NCBI RefSeq assembly: GCF_031843945.1
Contig: NZ_JAVTJJ010000002.1
Location: forward strand, 62,001-126,000
Direction of reading: 5' to 3'
DNA: 64,000 bases
Source of the DNA: Paracidovorax sp031843945
GTDB taxonomy: Bacteria > Pseudomonadota > Gammaproteobacteria > Burkholderiales > Burkholderiaceae_C
The notes below the pieces were generated by a model, which was given only the letters and a program-made list of their open reading frames with translations, ran no database searches and was not told the DNA's origin. This document shows, piece after piece, positions 9,316 to 19,394 of the stretch. A program made the position numbers and the translations under genes. Every line of letters begins with the position of its first letter. Positions within the stretch are counted from its first letter, which is position 1.

Positions 9316-9846
9316 ATGGCCGTGTCATGCCGATGTTATGCAATACGCGTTGCGCCTCATGGCAATTCCACCTACCCCATGCTGCTGCTGAAAACCGACA
9401 AAGCCCGACTCGAACTCTCGCCCGGAGTCCGCACCCTCAGCCTGCGCGAGCGCTCGCTGCTGCTGCTGGCCGACGGCCGGCCCGTGGCCGAGCTGCAGGC
9501 CATGTACAACGGCCTGGGCGCAGAGCTGGTCAGCGAACTGCTGCGCCAAGGCTACCTGGCGGAACCCGTAACGCCCAACGCGGGCGATGGTTCAGCCCCT
9601 GCACCATCGCAGGCACTGCGCTCACTGGCCGGCACCCGCATGTATCTGTTCGACATCTGCGAGCGCATGTTCTCGCGGCGCAACGCGGACCTGGCCGGTC
9701 GATTCCGTGAAGCCCTGCGCAGCGCGCGCGACCGTGAAAGCATGCTGGACGTGGGCGAGGCGCTGCTCGATGAGATCACCATGACGGCCGGAGCCCAGCG
9801 TGCGGCGTCGGTGCGCGAGCGCATGGAACAACTACTGCCTGCGTAA
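9316..9846 (+). CDS. Hypothetical protein, 176 aa
   Basis: Not recognised. The protein is soluble, with no signal peptide or membrane segment that I can see. It is helix-rich and Leu/Arg-rich, with a pattern like ERSLLLLADGRPVAELQAM and a C-terminal helical part (SLAGTRMYLFDICERMF, then an Arg/Glu-rich stretch). The N-terminal part resembles a small winged-helix-like or regulator-associated fold, but this is only an impression. The ATG at 9316 has GGGAG nine bases upstream. An alternative ATG at 9379 (MLLLKTDKARLEL) gives a cleaner hydrophobic start but no clear ribosome binding site. It stands alone, and the next gene is convergent. Confidence 0.65.
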   Translation: MAVSCRCYAIRVAPHGNSTYPMLLLKTDKARLELSPGVRTLSLRERSLLLLADGRPVAELQAMYNGLGAELVSELLRQGYLAEPVTPNAGDGSAPAPSQALRSLAGTRMYLFDICERMFSRRNADLAGRFREALRSARDRESMLDVGEALLDEITMTAGAQRAASVRERMEQLLPA

Positions 9847-9918
9847 AAACCTGTTCTCAGACTTGCCGTGAACATCGACCAGCGCAACGGCATGGACCCC
9901 GGCATTACGCCGGGTCAC

Positions 9919-11103
9919 TCACACCGCCGCCAGGCGCCAGAGCGATGTCACCTCTGCCGCGCGTGCAGCGTGCAGCGGATCGGTTTCGTCGGCCGCCTTG
10001 CCATGGCGCGGCTTCACATCGTGCCGCTGCACCACCTGCAGGCCCGCAGCCGCGATCCATTCCAGCAGTTGGGCGCGCGGGCGCAGCCCCAGGTGCTCGG
10101 CCAGATCGGACAGGATGAGCCAACCTTCACCGCCGGGCGTCAGATGGTCGGCCAGGCCGGCCAAGAAGCCGCGCAGCATGCGGCTGTCTTCGTCATACAC
10201 CGCGCGCTCGATGGGCGAATTCGCCCGCGCCGGCACCCAGGGCGGGTTGCAAACCACCAGCGGCGCACGGCCTTCTGGAAACAGGTCAACCGCCAGCAGT
10301 TGCACGTCTCGGGTCAGGCCCATGCGCTTCAGGTTGTCGACCGCACAGGCCAGCGCACGCGGGTCTTGGTCGGTCGCCACCACGCGGGCCACACCGCGGC
10401 GGGCCAGCACGACGGCCAGCACGGCCGTGCCGGTGCCGATGTCGAATGCCAACGCCTTCGCACCCGCGGGCAGCGGCGTGGTCGCCACCAGGTCCACATA
10501 CTCCCCACGTACTGGCGAAAACACGCCGTAGTAAGGGTGAATGCGGGCTTCGGGGCCCAGCGCAGCGACGGGCACGCCCTTCTTGCGCCATTCATGCGCA
10601 CCGACCAAGCCCAGCACCTCGCGCAGCGACACCACGCGGGCCTCGCCGCTGGGTACGCCCCAGGCTTCGGTGAAGGCAGCACGCAAATCAGGCGCGCGGC
10701 GCAGCGGAATGCTGTAGTCCGCATCGACCGGAATCAGCACCTGCGACAAGGTGCGCGCACGTTGTGCCTGCGCCTGCCGGTGCAGGTGAAAGGCCTGCGC
10801 GGGCTCGACCGGCGCCGGTGCGACGGCCGCTCTGGCCCGGCCACGCGCCTTGGCGCCGCCAGCCGCGCGGCCGCCACGGGCATCGGCGCGACGCCCCAGC
10901 GCCTGCAGCAGTTGCCGTGCGTTGTGAAAGTCGCCTGCCCACAGCAGGCCGGTGCCTTCGCACGCCAGCCGATAGGCCTTGTCGGCCGCCAGCGTATCGT
11001 CGGCAGGCACTACGCGCCGGGGTGCGAGCGCGCCGTTTTCTGCTTGCCAGAGAGCGCTGTGGTCTTGGCCGGTGGAGTCTTGCCAGTGGATCGTCGTCGT
11101 CAT
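9919..11103 (-). CDS. Class I SAM-dependent methyltransferase (MTS family, NPPW motif)
   Basis: 394-aa protein. The C-terminal half is a class I S-adenosylmethionine methyltransferase: AFDIGTGTAVLAVVLARRG (SAM-binding motif I), VVATDQDPRALACA (motif II) and VVCNPPWVP (NPPW, motif IV). The NPP(Y/W) tetrapeptide is typical of enzymes that methylate planar amide or exocyclic amino nitrogens, such as PrmC, RsmC and RlmG. The N-terminal half (to about residue 190) is not recognised and contains an Ala/Arg-rich linker near residues 70-105. The start is the ATG at 11103 (MTTTIHWQD). A GTG at 11142 would extend it by 13 residues. Substrate unknown; rRNA or a release-factor-like protein is possible. 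Confidence 0.82.
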   Translation of the reverse strand: MTTTIHWQDSTGQDHSALWQAENGALAPRRVVPADDTLAADKAYRLACEGTGLLWAGDFHNARQLLQALGRRADARGGRAAGGAKARGRARAAVAPAPVEPAQAFHLHRQAQAQRARTLSQVLIPVDADYSIPLRRAPDLRAAFTEAWGVPSGEARVVSLREVLGLVGAHEWRKKGVPVAALGPEARIHPYYGVFSPVRGEYVDLVATTPLPAGAKALAFDIGTGTAVLAVVLARRGVARVVATDQDPRALACAVDNLKRMGLTRDVQLLAVDLFPEGRAPLVVCNPPWVPARANSPIERAVYDEDSRMLRGFLAGLADHLTPGGEGWLILSDLAEHLGLRPRAQLLEWIAAAGLQVVQRHDVKPRHGKAADETDPLHAARAAEVTSLWRLAAV

Positions 11104-11190
11104 GCGCGGGCCTTTGGAATGTGGAGGAGAAAGGCCCGGCACGCCGAAGCGGAGTACAGCCGAGCCCTGAAGGGCCAGCCGGCAGATCGA

Positions 11191-11712
11191 TCAGTTCAAT
11201 GGGCGCTTCAGGCGCACTTCTTCGATCTTCACGCCGGCGATGACGGCCGTCTTGGCGGTGGACATCTCGCGCTTGAAGCCGGCGAGTTCGTGGAACCGCA
11301 GGGCGCGCTCATTGCGCAGCGGCACCCAGGCCGTCACGTTGGTGCAGCCTTCTTCCTGCAGGCCGTCGCGCGCGGCGTCCCACAGGGCCACGCCGACGCC
11401 TTGGCTCCAGTGCGTCGGAGAGGCATAGATGGCCCAGATTTCACCGGTGGTGGGGCGCGATTTTTCGTCACGGGAACGATCAAAACCAACGAAGCCGACG
11501 ATCTTGTCGCCGTCCACGGCAACTTGCACCTGGGGCTCGCAATACTCGATGGCCTCGCGCCAGTAGGCTTGGCGCTTCTCGACCGAAGACATGGACCTCA
11601 ACTGGTCGTCTGGCAACAGGCCTCGGTAGGCCTCGGTGGCGGATTGCGTGTGGATCTGGGCAATGGCTTTCGCGTCGCGGAGGGTAGCTGGACGAACCTG
11701 AATACTGGACAT
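11191..11712 (-). CDS. GNAT family N-acetyltransferase
   Basis: 173-aa acetyltransferase of the GNAT fold, transferring acetyl from acetyl-CoA to an amine. Visible parts are the N-terminal RPATLRDAKAIAQIHTQS strand-helix, the central IVGFVGFDRS and GEIWAIYASPTHWSQGVGVALWDAA (motif A, with the Q/R-x-x-G-x-G/A type acetyl-CoA loop), and the C-terminal NERALRFHELAGFKRE (motif B). This last pattern (xNxRAxxFYxxxGF) is typical of GNATs that act on small molecules or protein N-termini. Substrate unknown. It lies downstream of the aldehyde dehydrogenase gene on the same strand, separated by a terminator. Confidence 0.88.
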   Translation of the reverse strand: MSSIQVRPATLRDAKAIAQIHTQSATEAYRGLLPDDQLRSMSSVEKRQAYWREAIEYCEPQVQVAVDGDKIVGFVGFDRSRDEKSRPTTGEIWAIYASPTHWSQGVGVALWDAARDGLQEEGCTNVTAWVPLRNERALRFHELAGFKREMSTAKTAVIAGVKIEEVRLKRPLN

Positions 11713-11729
11713 GGGGAACGGGAACGGAT

Positions 11730-11761
11730 GAAAAAACTAAAAAGAGCGGCATTGTCGCCGC
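11730..11761 (-). terminator. Rho-independent terminator of the aldehyde dehydrogenase gene
   Basis: On the minus strand GCGGC and GCCGC pair around a 6-base loop (11746-11761) and are followed by TCTTTTTAGTTTTTT. It lies between the aldehyde dehydrogenase stop (11869) and the GNAT start (11712). Confidence 0.75.
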
Positions 11762-11868
11762 AAATGGTTTTTCACCTCAAACGCGGTGGTAAGCCAGCGT
11801 CCCGTACTGCGCTATTCAGCTGCTGAAAACAAAGCCTGAAGCCAACTGAAACCCAGGCGTTCAGCGCA

Positions 11869-13305
11869 TCAACCCCAGCGCCGCAGCAGCCCCATGACCT
11901 GGTCGAACCGTGCGCCGTAGGGCGGGTACAGCGCGCTGCCCAACGACCAGCGCGACTGCGACAGCACCGACTTCTGATGGCAAAAACGCAGAAAGCCCTG
12001 CTCGCCGTGATAGGCGCCCCAGCCGCTGTCGCCTACGCCTCCAAAAGGCAGGTTGTCGTGCGCCACGTGCAGCAGCGTGTCGTTCACGGTCACGCCGCCG
12101 CTGACGGTGCGGCGCAGCACCGCGTTGCGGTTGGCCTCGCCCCGGCCAAACCAGTACAGCGCCAGGGGCCGGGGGCCGGCGTTGATGTGGTTGATGACGT
12201 CGTCCAGCCGCTCGTAGCCCAGCACCGGCAACACGGGGCCGAAGATCTCTTCCTGCATCACCTGCATGCCCATCGTCGCGCCGAAGACCAGCACCGGCGG
12301 CATCTGGCGGCCCACGCCATCGCCAATGCTCTGCGGCGGCGGCGCGGGCGATCCCGCCACCGGCTCCAGCACATGGATTTCAGCGCCCTGCGTCTGCGCC
12401 TGCTGCAGCATGGTGCGCAGCCGCGCCAGGTGCCGCGCGGTGATGACCGAAGCGTAGTCGGGGTTGCCTTCAAAGTACGGAAACAACCGCGCCACGGCAG
12501 CGCGATAGGCTTCGGCGAATGCGGCCTCGCTGCCGCGCGGCAACAGCACGTAGTCGGGCGCGATGCAGGTCTGACCCGCGTTCAGCAGCTTGCCGTGGGC
12601 GATCTTCAGCGCCGCATCGGCCAGGTCGCAATCCGCATCGATGATGCAGGGCGACTTGCCGCCCAGCTCCAGCGTGGTCGGCGTCAGGTTGGCCGCCGCT
12701 GCCTGCGCCACCTTGCGGCCGACCGCGGTAGAGCCCGTGAAGACCAGGTGATCAAACGGCAGCGACGCCACCAGCGCGGCCACGGCGGCATCGCCCTGCA
12801 CCACGCAGAATTCATCAGGGGAAAAGAATTGCGCCACCAGCAGCGCCAGCTGCGCAGAGGTGTGCGGTGTGAGTTCGCTGGGCTTGAGCATCACCCGGTT
12901 GCCCGCCGCCAACGCGGCAATGGCGGGCGCCAGGGCCAGTTGCACGGGGTAGTTCCACGGCGAAATCACACCGACCACGCCCAGCGGCTGCCGCTCGATC
13001 CAGGCCTGTGCGGGCTGCAAGATGAGCGGCGTGCGCACCTTGCGGGCCTTGGCCCAGCGCGCCAGGTGCCGCAGCGTGTGCGTCAACTGCGTGCGCAGGA
13101 TCAGCAGATCCGCCACCTCCGTCAGCCGGGGCGAGCGCATGCCGAAGTCGGCCTGCACGGCCGCCGCCAGCACCGGCCCGTTTTCGTCCAGCAGCTTGCG
13201 CAGGCGCAACAGGCGCTCGCGGCGCACCATCAAGGGCACGTCGGGCTGCGCGCGGCTGGCCTGGCGCTGGACTTCAAACTGGTTTCGGATATCGGCAGGC
13301 GTCAT
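11869..13305 (-). CDS. Aldehyde dehydrogenase, coniferyl-aldehyde-dehydrogenase type
   Basis: 478-aa NAD(P)-dependent aldehyde dehydrogenase. Motifs seen: GVVGVISPWNYP (cofactor-binding start), MLKPSELTP, FTGSTAVGRKV (Rossmann GxTxxG), LELGGKSP with the general-base Glu, and NAGQTCIAPDYVL with the catalytic Cys. The C-terminal GVTVNDTLLHVAHDNLPFGGVGDSGWGAYHGEQGF is the signature that separates the coniferyl/long-chain aldehyde group from betaine-type enzymes. It probably oxidises aromatic or fatty aldehydes to acids. No pathway genes adjoin it: upstream is a small membrane protein and clpB on the same strand, and downstream a terminator then a GNAT. Exact substrate not decided. Confidence 0.87.
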   Translation of the reverse strand: MTPADIRNQFEVQRQASRAQPDVPLMVRRERLLRLRKLLDENGPVLAAAVQADFGMRSPRLTEVADLLILRTQLTHTLRHLARWAKARKVRTPLILQPAQAWIERQPLGVVGVISPWNYPVQLALAPAIAALAAGNRVMLKPSELTPHTSAQLALLVAQFFSPDEFCVVQGDAAVAALVASLPFDHLVFTGSTAVGRKVAQAAAANLTPTTLELGGKSPCIIDADCDLADAALKIAHGKLLNAGQTCIAPDYVLLPRGSEAAFAEAYRAAVARLFPYFEGNPDYASVITARHLARLRTMLQQAQTQGAEIHVLEPVAGSPAPPPQSIGDGVGRQMPPVLVFGATMGMQVMQEEIFGPVLPVLGYERLDDVINHINAGPRPLALYWFGRGEANRNAVLRRTVSGGVTVNDTLLHVAHDNLPFGGVGDSGWGAYHGEQGFLRFCHQKSVLSQSRWSLGSALYPPYGARFDQVMGLLRRWG

Positions 13306-13392
13306 AGCCCAGCATCATAGGCAGCGGGCCTGTGGGCGGCTTGCAACGGCCTGTAAGAGCTGCCTGCCGGCCCGAAGCTGCGAACACCAAGG

Positions 13393-13737
13393 TCAGCGGA
13401 CCTCGCGCGGCTCCACGTCGACCACTTCGCGTGCGCCGGGCAATTCGCGTGCGCGCGCTCCGGGCTCGGCCGGCTCCTGCGCGGCAGGCGCCGCGCCCCG
13501 GGCGGCCGTCCAGCGCGCAGTGCTGCGGTAGACCGTGCTCCAGCCGTCACGCGGGTCCATGCGCATCACCCACGGCGTCACCGGCCGGCCGGTCAGCCGC
13601 GCCCACAGCGACCGCAGGCTCCATGCCAGCGCCAGCACGGCCACCATGGCCAGCAGGCACACGAAGAACACCAGGCCCACCGCCACCACGACCAAGCGCA
13701 GCGTCCACCGGATCAAGCCGGCTACGAGATCATTCAA
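13393..13737 (-). CDS. Small membrane protein downstream of clpB
   Basis: About 114 aa, not recognised. Two adjoining hydrophobic stretches (RLVVVAVGLVFFVCLLAMVAV and LALAWSLRS) make one long or two short membrane helices. They are followed by a cytoplasmic-looking basic segment (RLTGRPVTPWVMRMDPRDGW) and an Ala/Pro/Glu-rich tail. The preferred start is the TTG at 13737 (MNDLVAGLIRW), which has a purine-rich AAGGGG site seven bases away. A GTG at 13782 would add a basic extension. It lies about 60 bases downstream of clpB on the same strand, so it may be co-transcribed with it. Confidence 0.6.
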   Translation of the reverse strand: MNDLVAGLIRWTLRLVVVAVGLVFFVCLLAMVAVLALAWSLRSLWARLTGRPVTPWVMRMDPRDGWSTVYRSTARWTAARGAAPAAQEPAEPGARARELPGAREVVDVEPREVR

Positions 13738-13800
13738 ACCTTGCCCCTTTCTGGCTGGTGTGCGGCGATTGCAGGACCGCACACCGGTTGGCTCAGCGCC

Positions 13801-16413
<2,613 letters not shown>

Positions 16414-16440
16414 GGTGGAAAAACCTCCGAATTGCAGGGA

Positions 16441-16468
16441 ATATGCGGCCGCCAGGGCCGGATTCAAG
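16441..16468 (-). promoter_or_regulatory. Candidate sigma-32 heat-shock promoter of clpB
   Basis: On the minus strand CTTGAA (16468-16463), a 14-base spacer and CCGCATAT (16448-16441) match the sigma-32 consensus CTTGAA / CCCCATNT at nearly every position. It is 28 bases upstream of the clpB start codon. Confidence 0.6.
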
Positions 16469-16543
16469 CCAAACGCGCCATCCGGCTGCATGCGCTTTGC
16501 CTCGACAATGGCAGGCATTCGTTCAAGCCACGGAGCCTCTGCC

Positions 16544-17545
16544 ATGCACCTCGCCTCCCCTTTGCTGCCCGCAGCGCCGCTCAAGCGCCGCACCTTTACC
16601 GCCGCCGCGCTGGCTACAGCGGCCGGATGGGCCACTGCGCAGCCGCAGGGCGCGCCGGTGCGGCTGCTGGTGGGCTTTCCGGCCGGGGCGGGCAGCGACG
16701 CCATCGCCCGGCTGCTGGCTGAAAAGCTCAAAGACCTGCTGCGCTCGCCGGTGGTGGTGGAAAACCGCGCCGGCGCGGGCGGGCAGATCGCCGCGCAGGC
16801 GCTGAAGGCGTCGGCACCCGACGGCCACACGCTGCTGCTGACCCACGACCACACCATCTCGATCCTGCCGCAGGTGATTCGCCAGCCCGGCTTTCAGCCG
16901 GCCACCGACTTCACGCCCGTGGCCGGCTTTGCCACCTTTTCCAACGTGCTGGCGCTCTCGGGCGGTACGCCGGCGCGCAACATCGAGGAATACGTGCGGT
17001 GGGTGAAGACCCAGCGGGCCGGCAAGGACACCATCGGCGTGCCCGCGCCCGCGTCGATTCCTGAATTTCTGGTGCGTCTGATGTCGCAGCGGTACCAGCT
17101 GGACCTGCAGGCCGCCCCCTACCGGGGCAGCGCGCCCATGACGGCCGACATGCTGGGCAACCAGATCACGGCGGGCATCGCCTCGGTGCCCGACATGATC
17201 GAGCTGCACCGCGCCGGCAAGCTGCGCATCGTGGCCGTGATCGGCGCCAAGCGCCAGCCGCTGCTGCCGCAGGTGCCCACCTTCGGCGAACTGGGCTTCG
17301 CGCATCTGGACGACTACCCGTACTACGGGCTGTTCGCGCCCCACGGCACGCCGCAGCCGGTCATCGACCGTTTCGGCGCGGCACTGCAACAGGTGCTGGC
17401 GCTGCCCGAGGTGCGCGACAAGCTCACCACCATGGGCCTGAACGTGGCCTTCGAGCCGCAGGGCCAGTTTGCCGGACGCGTGCGCACCTACACCGCCGCG
17501 TGGGAGCGGATCATCCGCGCGAGCGGCTTTCAGCCTCTGCAATGA
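16544..17545 (+). CDS. Bug-family periplasmic tripartite tricarboxylate transporter receptor
   Basis: 333-aa solute receptor of the Bug (TctC-like) family, greatly expanded in Burkholderiales. The N-terminal signal contains a twin-arginine-like KRRTFTAAALATAAG, with cleavage expected near ATAQ. Family motifs: RLLVGFPAGAGSDAIARLLAEKL, VVVENRAGAGGQIAAQAL, SAPDGHTLLLT, and the late VPTFGELGF and FGLFAPHGTP-type segments. Such receptors bind carboxylates, often aromatic acids or dicarboxylates. There are no TctA/TctB transporter genes beside it, which is common for orphan Bug proteins. Ligand unknown. The start MHLASP (16544) was chosen because the signal peptide follows directly. Confidence 0.88.
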   Translation: MHLASPLLPAAPLKRRTFTAAALATAAGWATAQPQGAPVRLLVGFPAGAGSDAIARLLAEKLKDLLRSPVVVENRAGAGGQIAAQALKASAPDGHTLLLTHDHTISILPQVIRQPGFQPATDFTPVAGFATFSNVLALSGGTPARNIEEYVRWVKTQRAGKDTIGVPAPASIPEFLVRLMSQRYQLDLQAAPYRGSAPMTADMLGNQITAGIASVPDMIELHRAGKLRIVAVIGAKRQPLLPQVPTFGELGFAHLDDYPYYGLFAPHGTPQPVIDRFGAALQQVLALPEVRDKLTTMGLNVAFEPQGQFAGRVRTYTAAWERIIRASGFQPLQ

Positions 17546-17572
17546 GGCGTCGACGCAATTTCAAGTGTTTTT

Positions 17573-17621
17573 GGCCTCTAGCGCCCTACCCATAAGCGCT
17601 AGCAGCTATTATTTTTATAGC
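17573..17621 (+). repeat. Two-hairpin palindromic element, copy 2
   Basis: Begins GGCCTCTAGCGCC and continues through ATAAGCGCTAGCAGCTATT to TTTTATAGC. It lies between the convergent Bug-protein gene and moaE, ending four bases before the moaE stop codon, so it may act as a shared terminator. Confidence 0.85.
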
Positions 17622-17624
17622 TAT

Positions 17625-18101
17625 TCAGTGCGCTGCATTGCCCGCTTTAATGCCCCAGCGCGCCAGCGCCGCGTCGTCCGATACGCGCGCATCCACCCAG
17701 CGCGCGCCTTCCGGCGTGGCTTCCTTCTTCCAGAACGGCGCCTGCGTCTTCAGGTAGTCCATCAAGAATTCGCAGGCCTGAAAGCTCTCGCCCCGGTGCG
17801 CCGAGCTGACAGCCACCAGCACGATCTGGTCGAGCGGCGCCAGCAGCCCCACGCGGTGCACCACGCGCGCGCCGAAGATGTCGAAGCGCGCGATGGCCTC
17901 GTCGATCATGGCCTCGATGGCTTTTTCCGTCATGCCGGGGTAGTGCTCCAGCTCCATCGAGGCGACGCTCTGCCCGTCGCTGCGGTCGCGCACCACGCCC
18001 ACAAAGCTGCAGACCGCGCCCACGCGCGCATCGGCAGCGCGCAGCGCGGCCAGCTCGGCCGCCAGGTCGAAGTCGGCGGTCTGAATGGCAACGCGGCTCA
18101 T
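17625..18101 (-). CDS. moaE: Molybdopterin synthase catalytic subunit MoaE
   Basis: 158-aa large subunit of molybdopterin synthase, which transfers sulfur from thiocarboxylated MoaD to precursor Z. Motifs: AVCSFVGVVRD, ASMELEHYPGMTEKAI, VHRVGLLAPLDQIVLVAVSSAHRGESFQACEFLMDYLK, and the active-site APFWKKEATPEGARWV with the catalytic lysine pair. The start is the ATG at 18101. It overlaps the end of a small upstream ORF by four bases. Its partner moaD is about 2.2 kb upstream on the same strand, separated by three plus-strand genes. Confidence 0.93.
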   Translation of the reverse strand: MSRVAIQTADFDLAAELAALRAADARVGAVCSFVGVVRDRSDGQSVASMELEHYPGMTEKAIEAMIDEAIARFDIFGARVVHRVGLLAPLDQIVLVAVSSAHRGESFQACEFLMDYLKTQAPFWKKEATPEGARWVDARVSDDAALARWGIKAGNAAH

Positions 18102-18328
18102 GGCGAGCGGTGCAGGCGCGGCGCCGACAGCAGCACCAATTGCTCGGCCACCACCGTGTCCAGTTGCCGTGCAGCAGCCGGCGTGGTAGGTGCGGCCAGC
18201 GCAGCCTGCAGGCGGCGCAGATCGCCCACGGTAGGCGCCACGCGGATCTGCGCGGTGGCCCCCGCCACGTTGCCGACCTTGACGAGCGCCATGATCTTCT
18301 GAGTCCATTCGTTCGAATTGCGGGCCAT
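18098..18328 (-). CDS. Small hypothetical protein overlapping moaE
   Basis: 76 aa, not recognised. MARNSNEWTQKIMALVKVG, then NVAGATAQIRVAPTVGDLRRL, reads like an amphipathic helical protein with no membrane or signal segment. The stop overlaps the moaE start codon by four bases (ATGA), which suggests a real coupled gene rather than chance. Its function is unknown. A link to molybdopterin synthesis is inferred only from position. Confidence 0.55.
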   Translation of the reverse strand: MARNSNEWTQKIMALVKVGNVAGATAQIRVAPTVGDLRRLQAALAAPTTPAAARQLDTVVAEQLVLLSAPRLHRSP

Positions 18329-18458
18329 GCGTGCGGTGTTGCTCTGCGAGTGAAATCATTGAAAGGACCGGGGCGTGTCATCATTTCGATAGAAACGACC
18401 GACCGACACCCCCGCCGCGCCCCCAACGGGCGGCGCCCCGCACTTTAACGCCCCCGCC

Positions 18459-18713
18459 ATGGCCACCCAGACGATCACCACAGACCGCTACAAGCTTTTT
18501 CCGTCGCCGCGCAACCTGCACCGCGCGGTGTTCGAACACGAAGTCTTCGTGCCCTACCCCTACGCGCTCATCGACCTGCCGAGCTTCGACCTGAAAGGCA
18601 AATCCAGCCTGTTCGCCGCCTGCCGGCTGGCCGACATGAAGATGGGCCAGGTGGTCACGTTCGAGCTGGCGGCCGACATGCAGCGCTTCGAGACGCGCTT
18701 CACGCCCGACTGA
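18459..18713 (+). CDS. Small hypothetical protein, 84 aa
   Basis: Not recognised. MATQTITTDRYKLFPSPRNLHRAVFEHEVFVPYPYALIDL is followed by a helical stretch and ends MQRFETRFTPD. It has no membrane segment, signal peptide or cysteine-rich motif. It lies 19 bases before another uncharacterised gene on the same strand, so the two probably form a pair. Codon use is typical of the region (high third-position GC), which supports real coding. Confidence 0.6.
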   Translation: MATQTITTDRYKLFPSPRNLHRAVFEHEVFVPYPYALIDLPSFDLKGKSSLFAACRLADMKMGQVVTFELAADMQRFETRFTPD

Positions 18714-18732
18714 CCCGTACCCGGCACGCACC

Positions 18733-19089
18733 ATGTCTGACGACAACCAGATCCACGTTCCGCCCTCCTTCATGGCCGTCTACAGCGACCCGCGCCAGCG
18801 CCTGCGCGAGCCCGCCGACGTGGTGCGCGCGCGTTACGAACTCTGCGAAGACCTGGCCTGCCACCTGGTGGAGCAGGCGCAGACGCTCTACCACGTGCAG
18901 GCGCCGTCCGAGGCGGACATCCTGCTGCGCATCCACGCCGGCTTGAGTGCGCCCGGCGCGGGTGTGGAGCCCGCCGAAGCACGCTGGATCACGCTGCGGC
19001 TGGCAGAACTGCTGGAATGGCGCTGCCCCGAACTGCCCACACAGCCACCCGAAGGCGGGGCCGAAAACCAGCCTTCGCCGGGCCGTTGA
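18733..19089 (+). CDS. Hypothetical protein, 118 aa
   Basis: Not recognised with confidence. An acidic start is followed by HVPPSFMAVYSDPRQRLREPADVVRARYELCEDLACHLVEQA, which looks like a helical bundle, and the C-terminus is Pro/Gly-rich (TQPPEGGAENQPSPGR). The HVPPSF-x-A-L/V-Y pattern recurs in short conserved proteins of betaproteobacteria, but I cannot name a family. It probably forms a pair with the gene 19 bases upstream. Its stop lies in the first unit of the 11-base repeats at 19085. Confidence 0.6.
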   Translation: MSDDNQIHVPPSFMAVYSDPRQRLREPADVVRARYELCEDLACHLVEQAQTLYHVQAPSEADILLRIHAGLSAPGAGVEPAEARWITLRLAELLEWRCPELPTQPPEGGAENQPSPGR

Positions 19090-19116
19090 CGCTGGGTTGA
19101 CGCTGAATTAACGCTG
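19085..19116 (+). repeat. Three 11-base-spaced direct repeats over a promoter
   Basis: GTTGACGCTG (19085), GTTGACGCTG (19096) and ATTAACGCTG (19107) lie at exactly 11-base spacing. They cover the -35 box and most of the spacer of the promoter at 19097-19124, so a helical-phase operator is possible. Confidence 0.6.
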
Positions 19117-19124
19117 GCTATACT
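19097..19124 (+). promoter_or_regulatory. Sigma-70 promoter before a leader ORF
   Basis: TTGACG (19097-19102), a 16-base spacer and TATACT (19119-19124). The expected transcript start at about 19131 is one base before the ATG at 19132, so the first ORF would be leaderless or nearly so. Confidence 0.65.
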
Positions 19125-19131
19125 GCGCGCC

Positions 19132-19224
19132 ATGTCTACGCCACACGCCCACCTCATCGCTGCACCCGCCGTGCCGGTGGCCGCGCGTTGCGTGGGCAAA
19201 CCCCAAAAACCCCAGCTCATCTGA
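19132..19224 (+). CDS. Putative 30-residue leader peptide
   Basis: A 30-codon ORF starts at the predicted transcript start and ends CAGCTCATCTGA. Its product ends RCVGKPQKPQLI and is Pro/Ala-rich. The last codons contain GCTCATC, which can pair with GATGAGC in the loop of the following hairpin, so a ribosome at the end of this ORF would block that pairing. This layout is that of a translation-coupled attenuator of the dihydrodipicolinate-synthase-family gene at 19395. No single amino acid dominates, so the signal sensed is unclear. A Lys, Pro or Cys effect, or nascent-peptide stalling, are options. Confidence 0.45.
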   Translation: MSTPHAHLIAAPAVPVAARCVGKPQKPQLI

Positions 19225-19226
19225 CC

Positions 19227-19277
19227 GGGGCTGCGGTTCCGTCCGGATGAGCGACGGAACCTTCTGACAGCAGCCCC
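19227..19277 (+). promoter_or_regulatory. Long leader hairpin with alternative pairing
   Basis: GGGGCTGC (19227) pairs with GCAGCCCC (19270), and GGTTCCGTC (19235) pairs perfectly with GACGGAACC (19253), leaving an 8-base bulge. The 9-base loop holds GATGAGC, complementary to GCTCATC at 19215-19221 in the leader ORF. No U-tract follows, so it is not a classic terminator. The rest of 19278-19394 shows only a ribosome binding site (AAAGGA) before 19395. Confidence 0.55.
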
Positions 19278-19394
19278 CAGCATCTCTCCCCTTCTCGGTT
19301 GCGCCTGGATCGGCTGCCCTCTCGGCAGACCCGGCGCACGCATGCGGATGGCCTTGTACCGGTCGTCATCGTTCTTGTTGCAAAGGATGCCCGC

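Noticed and set aside
9868..11826. 652-codon plus-strand frame opposite the methyltransferase and GNAT genes
   Set aside because: It spans two well-supported minus-strand genes and their gap, is rich in His/Arg/Gln, and shows no domain.
19227..19277. Long hairpin as a plain Rho-independent terminator
   Set aside because: No U-tract follows the stem; the alternative pairing with the leader ORF makes a regulatory leader more likely.
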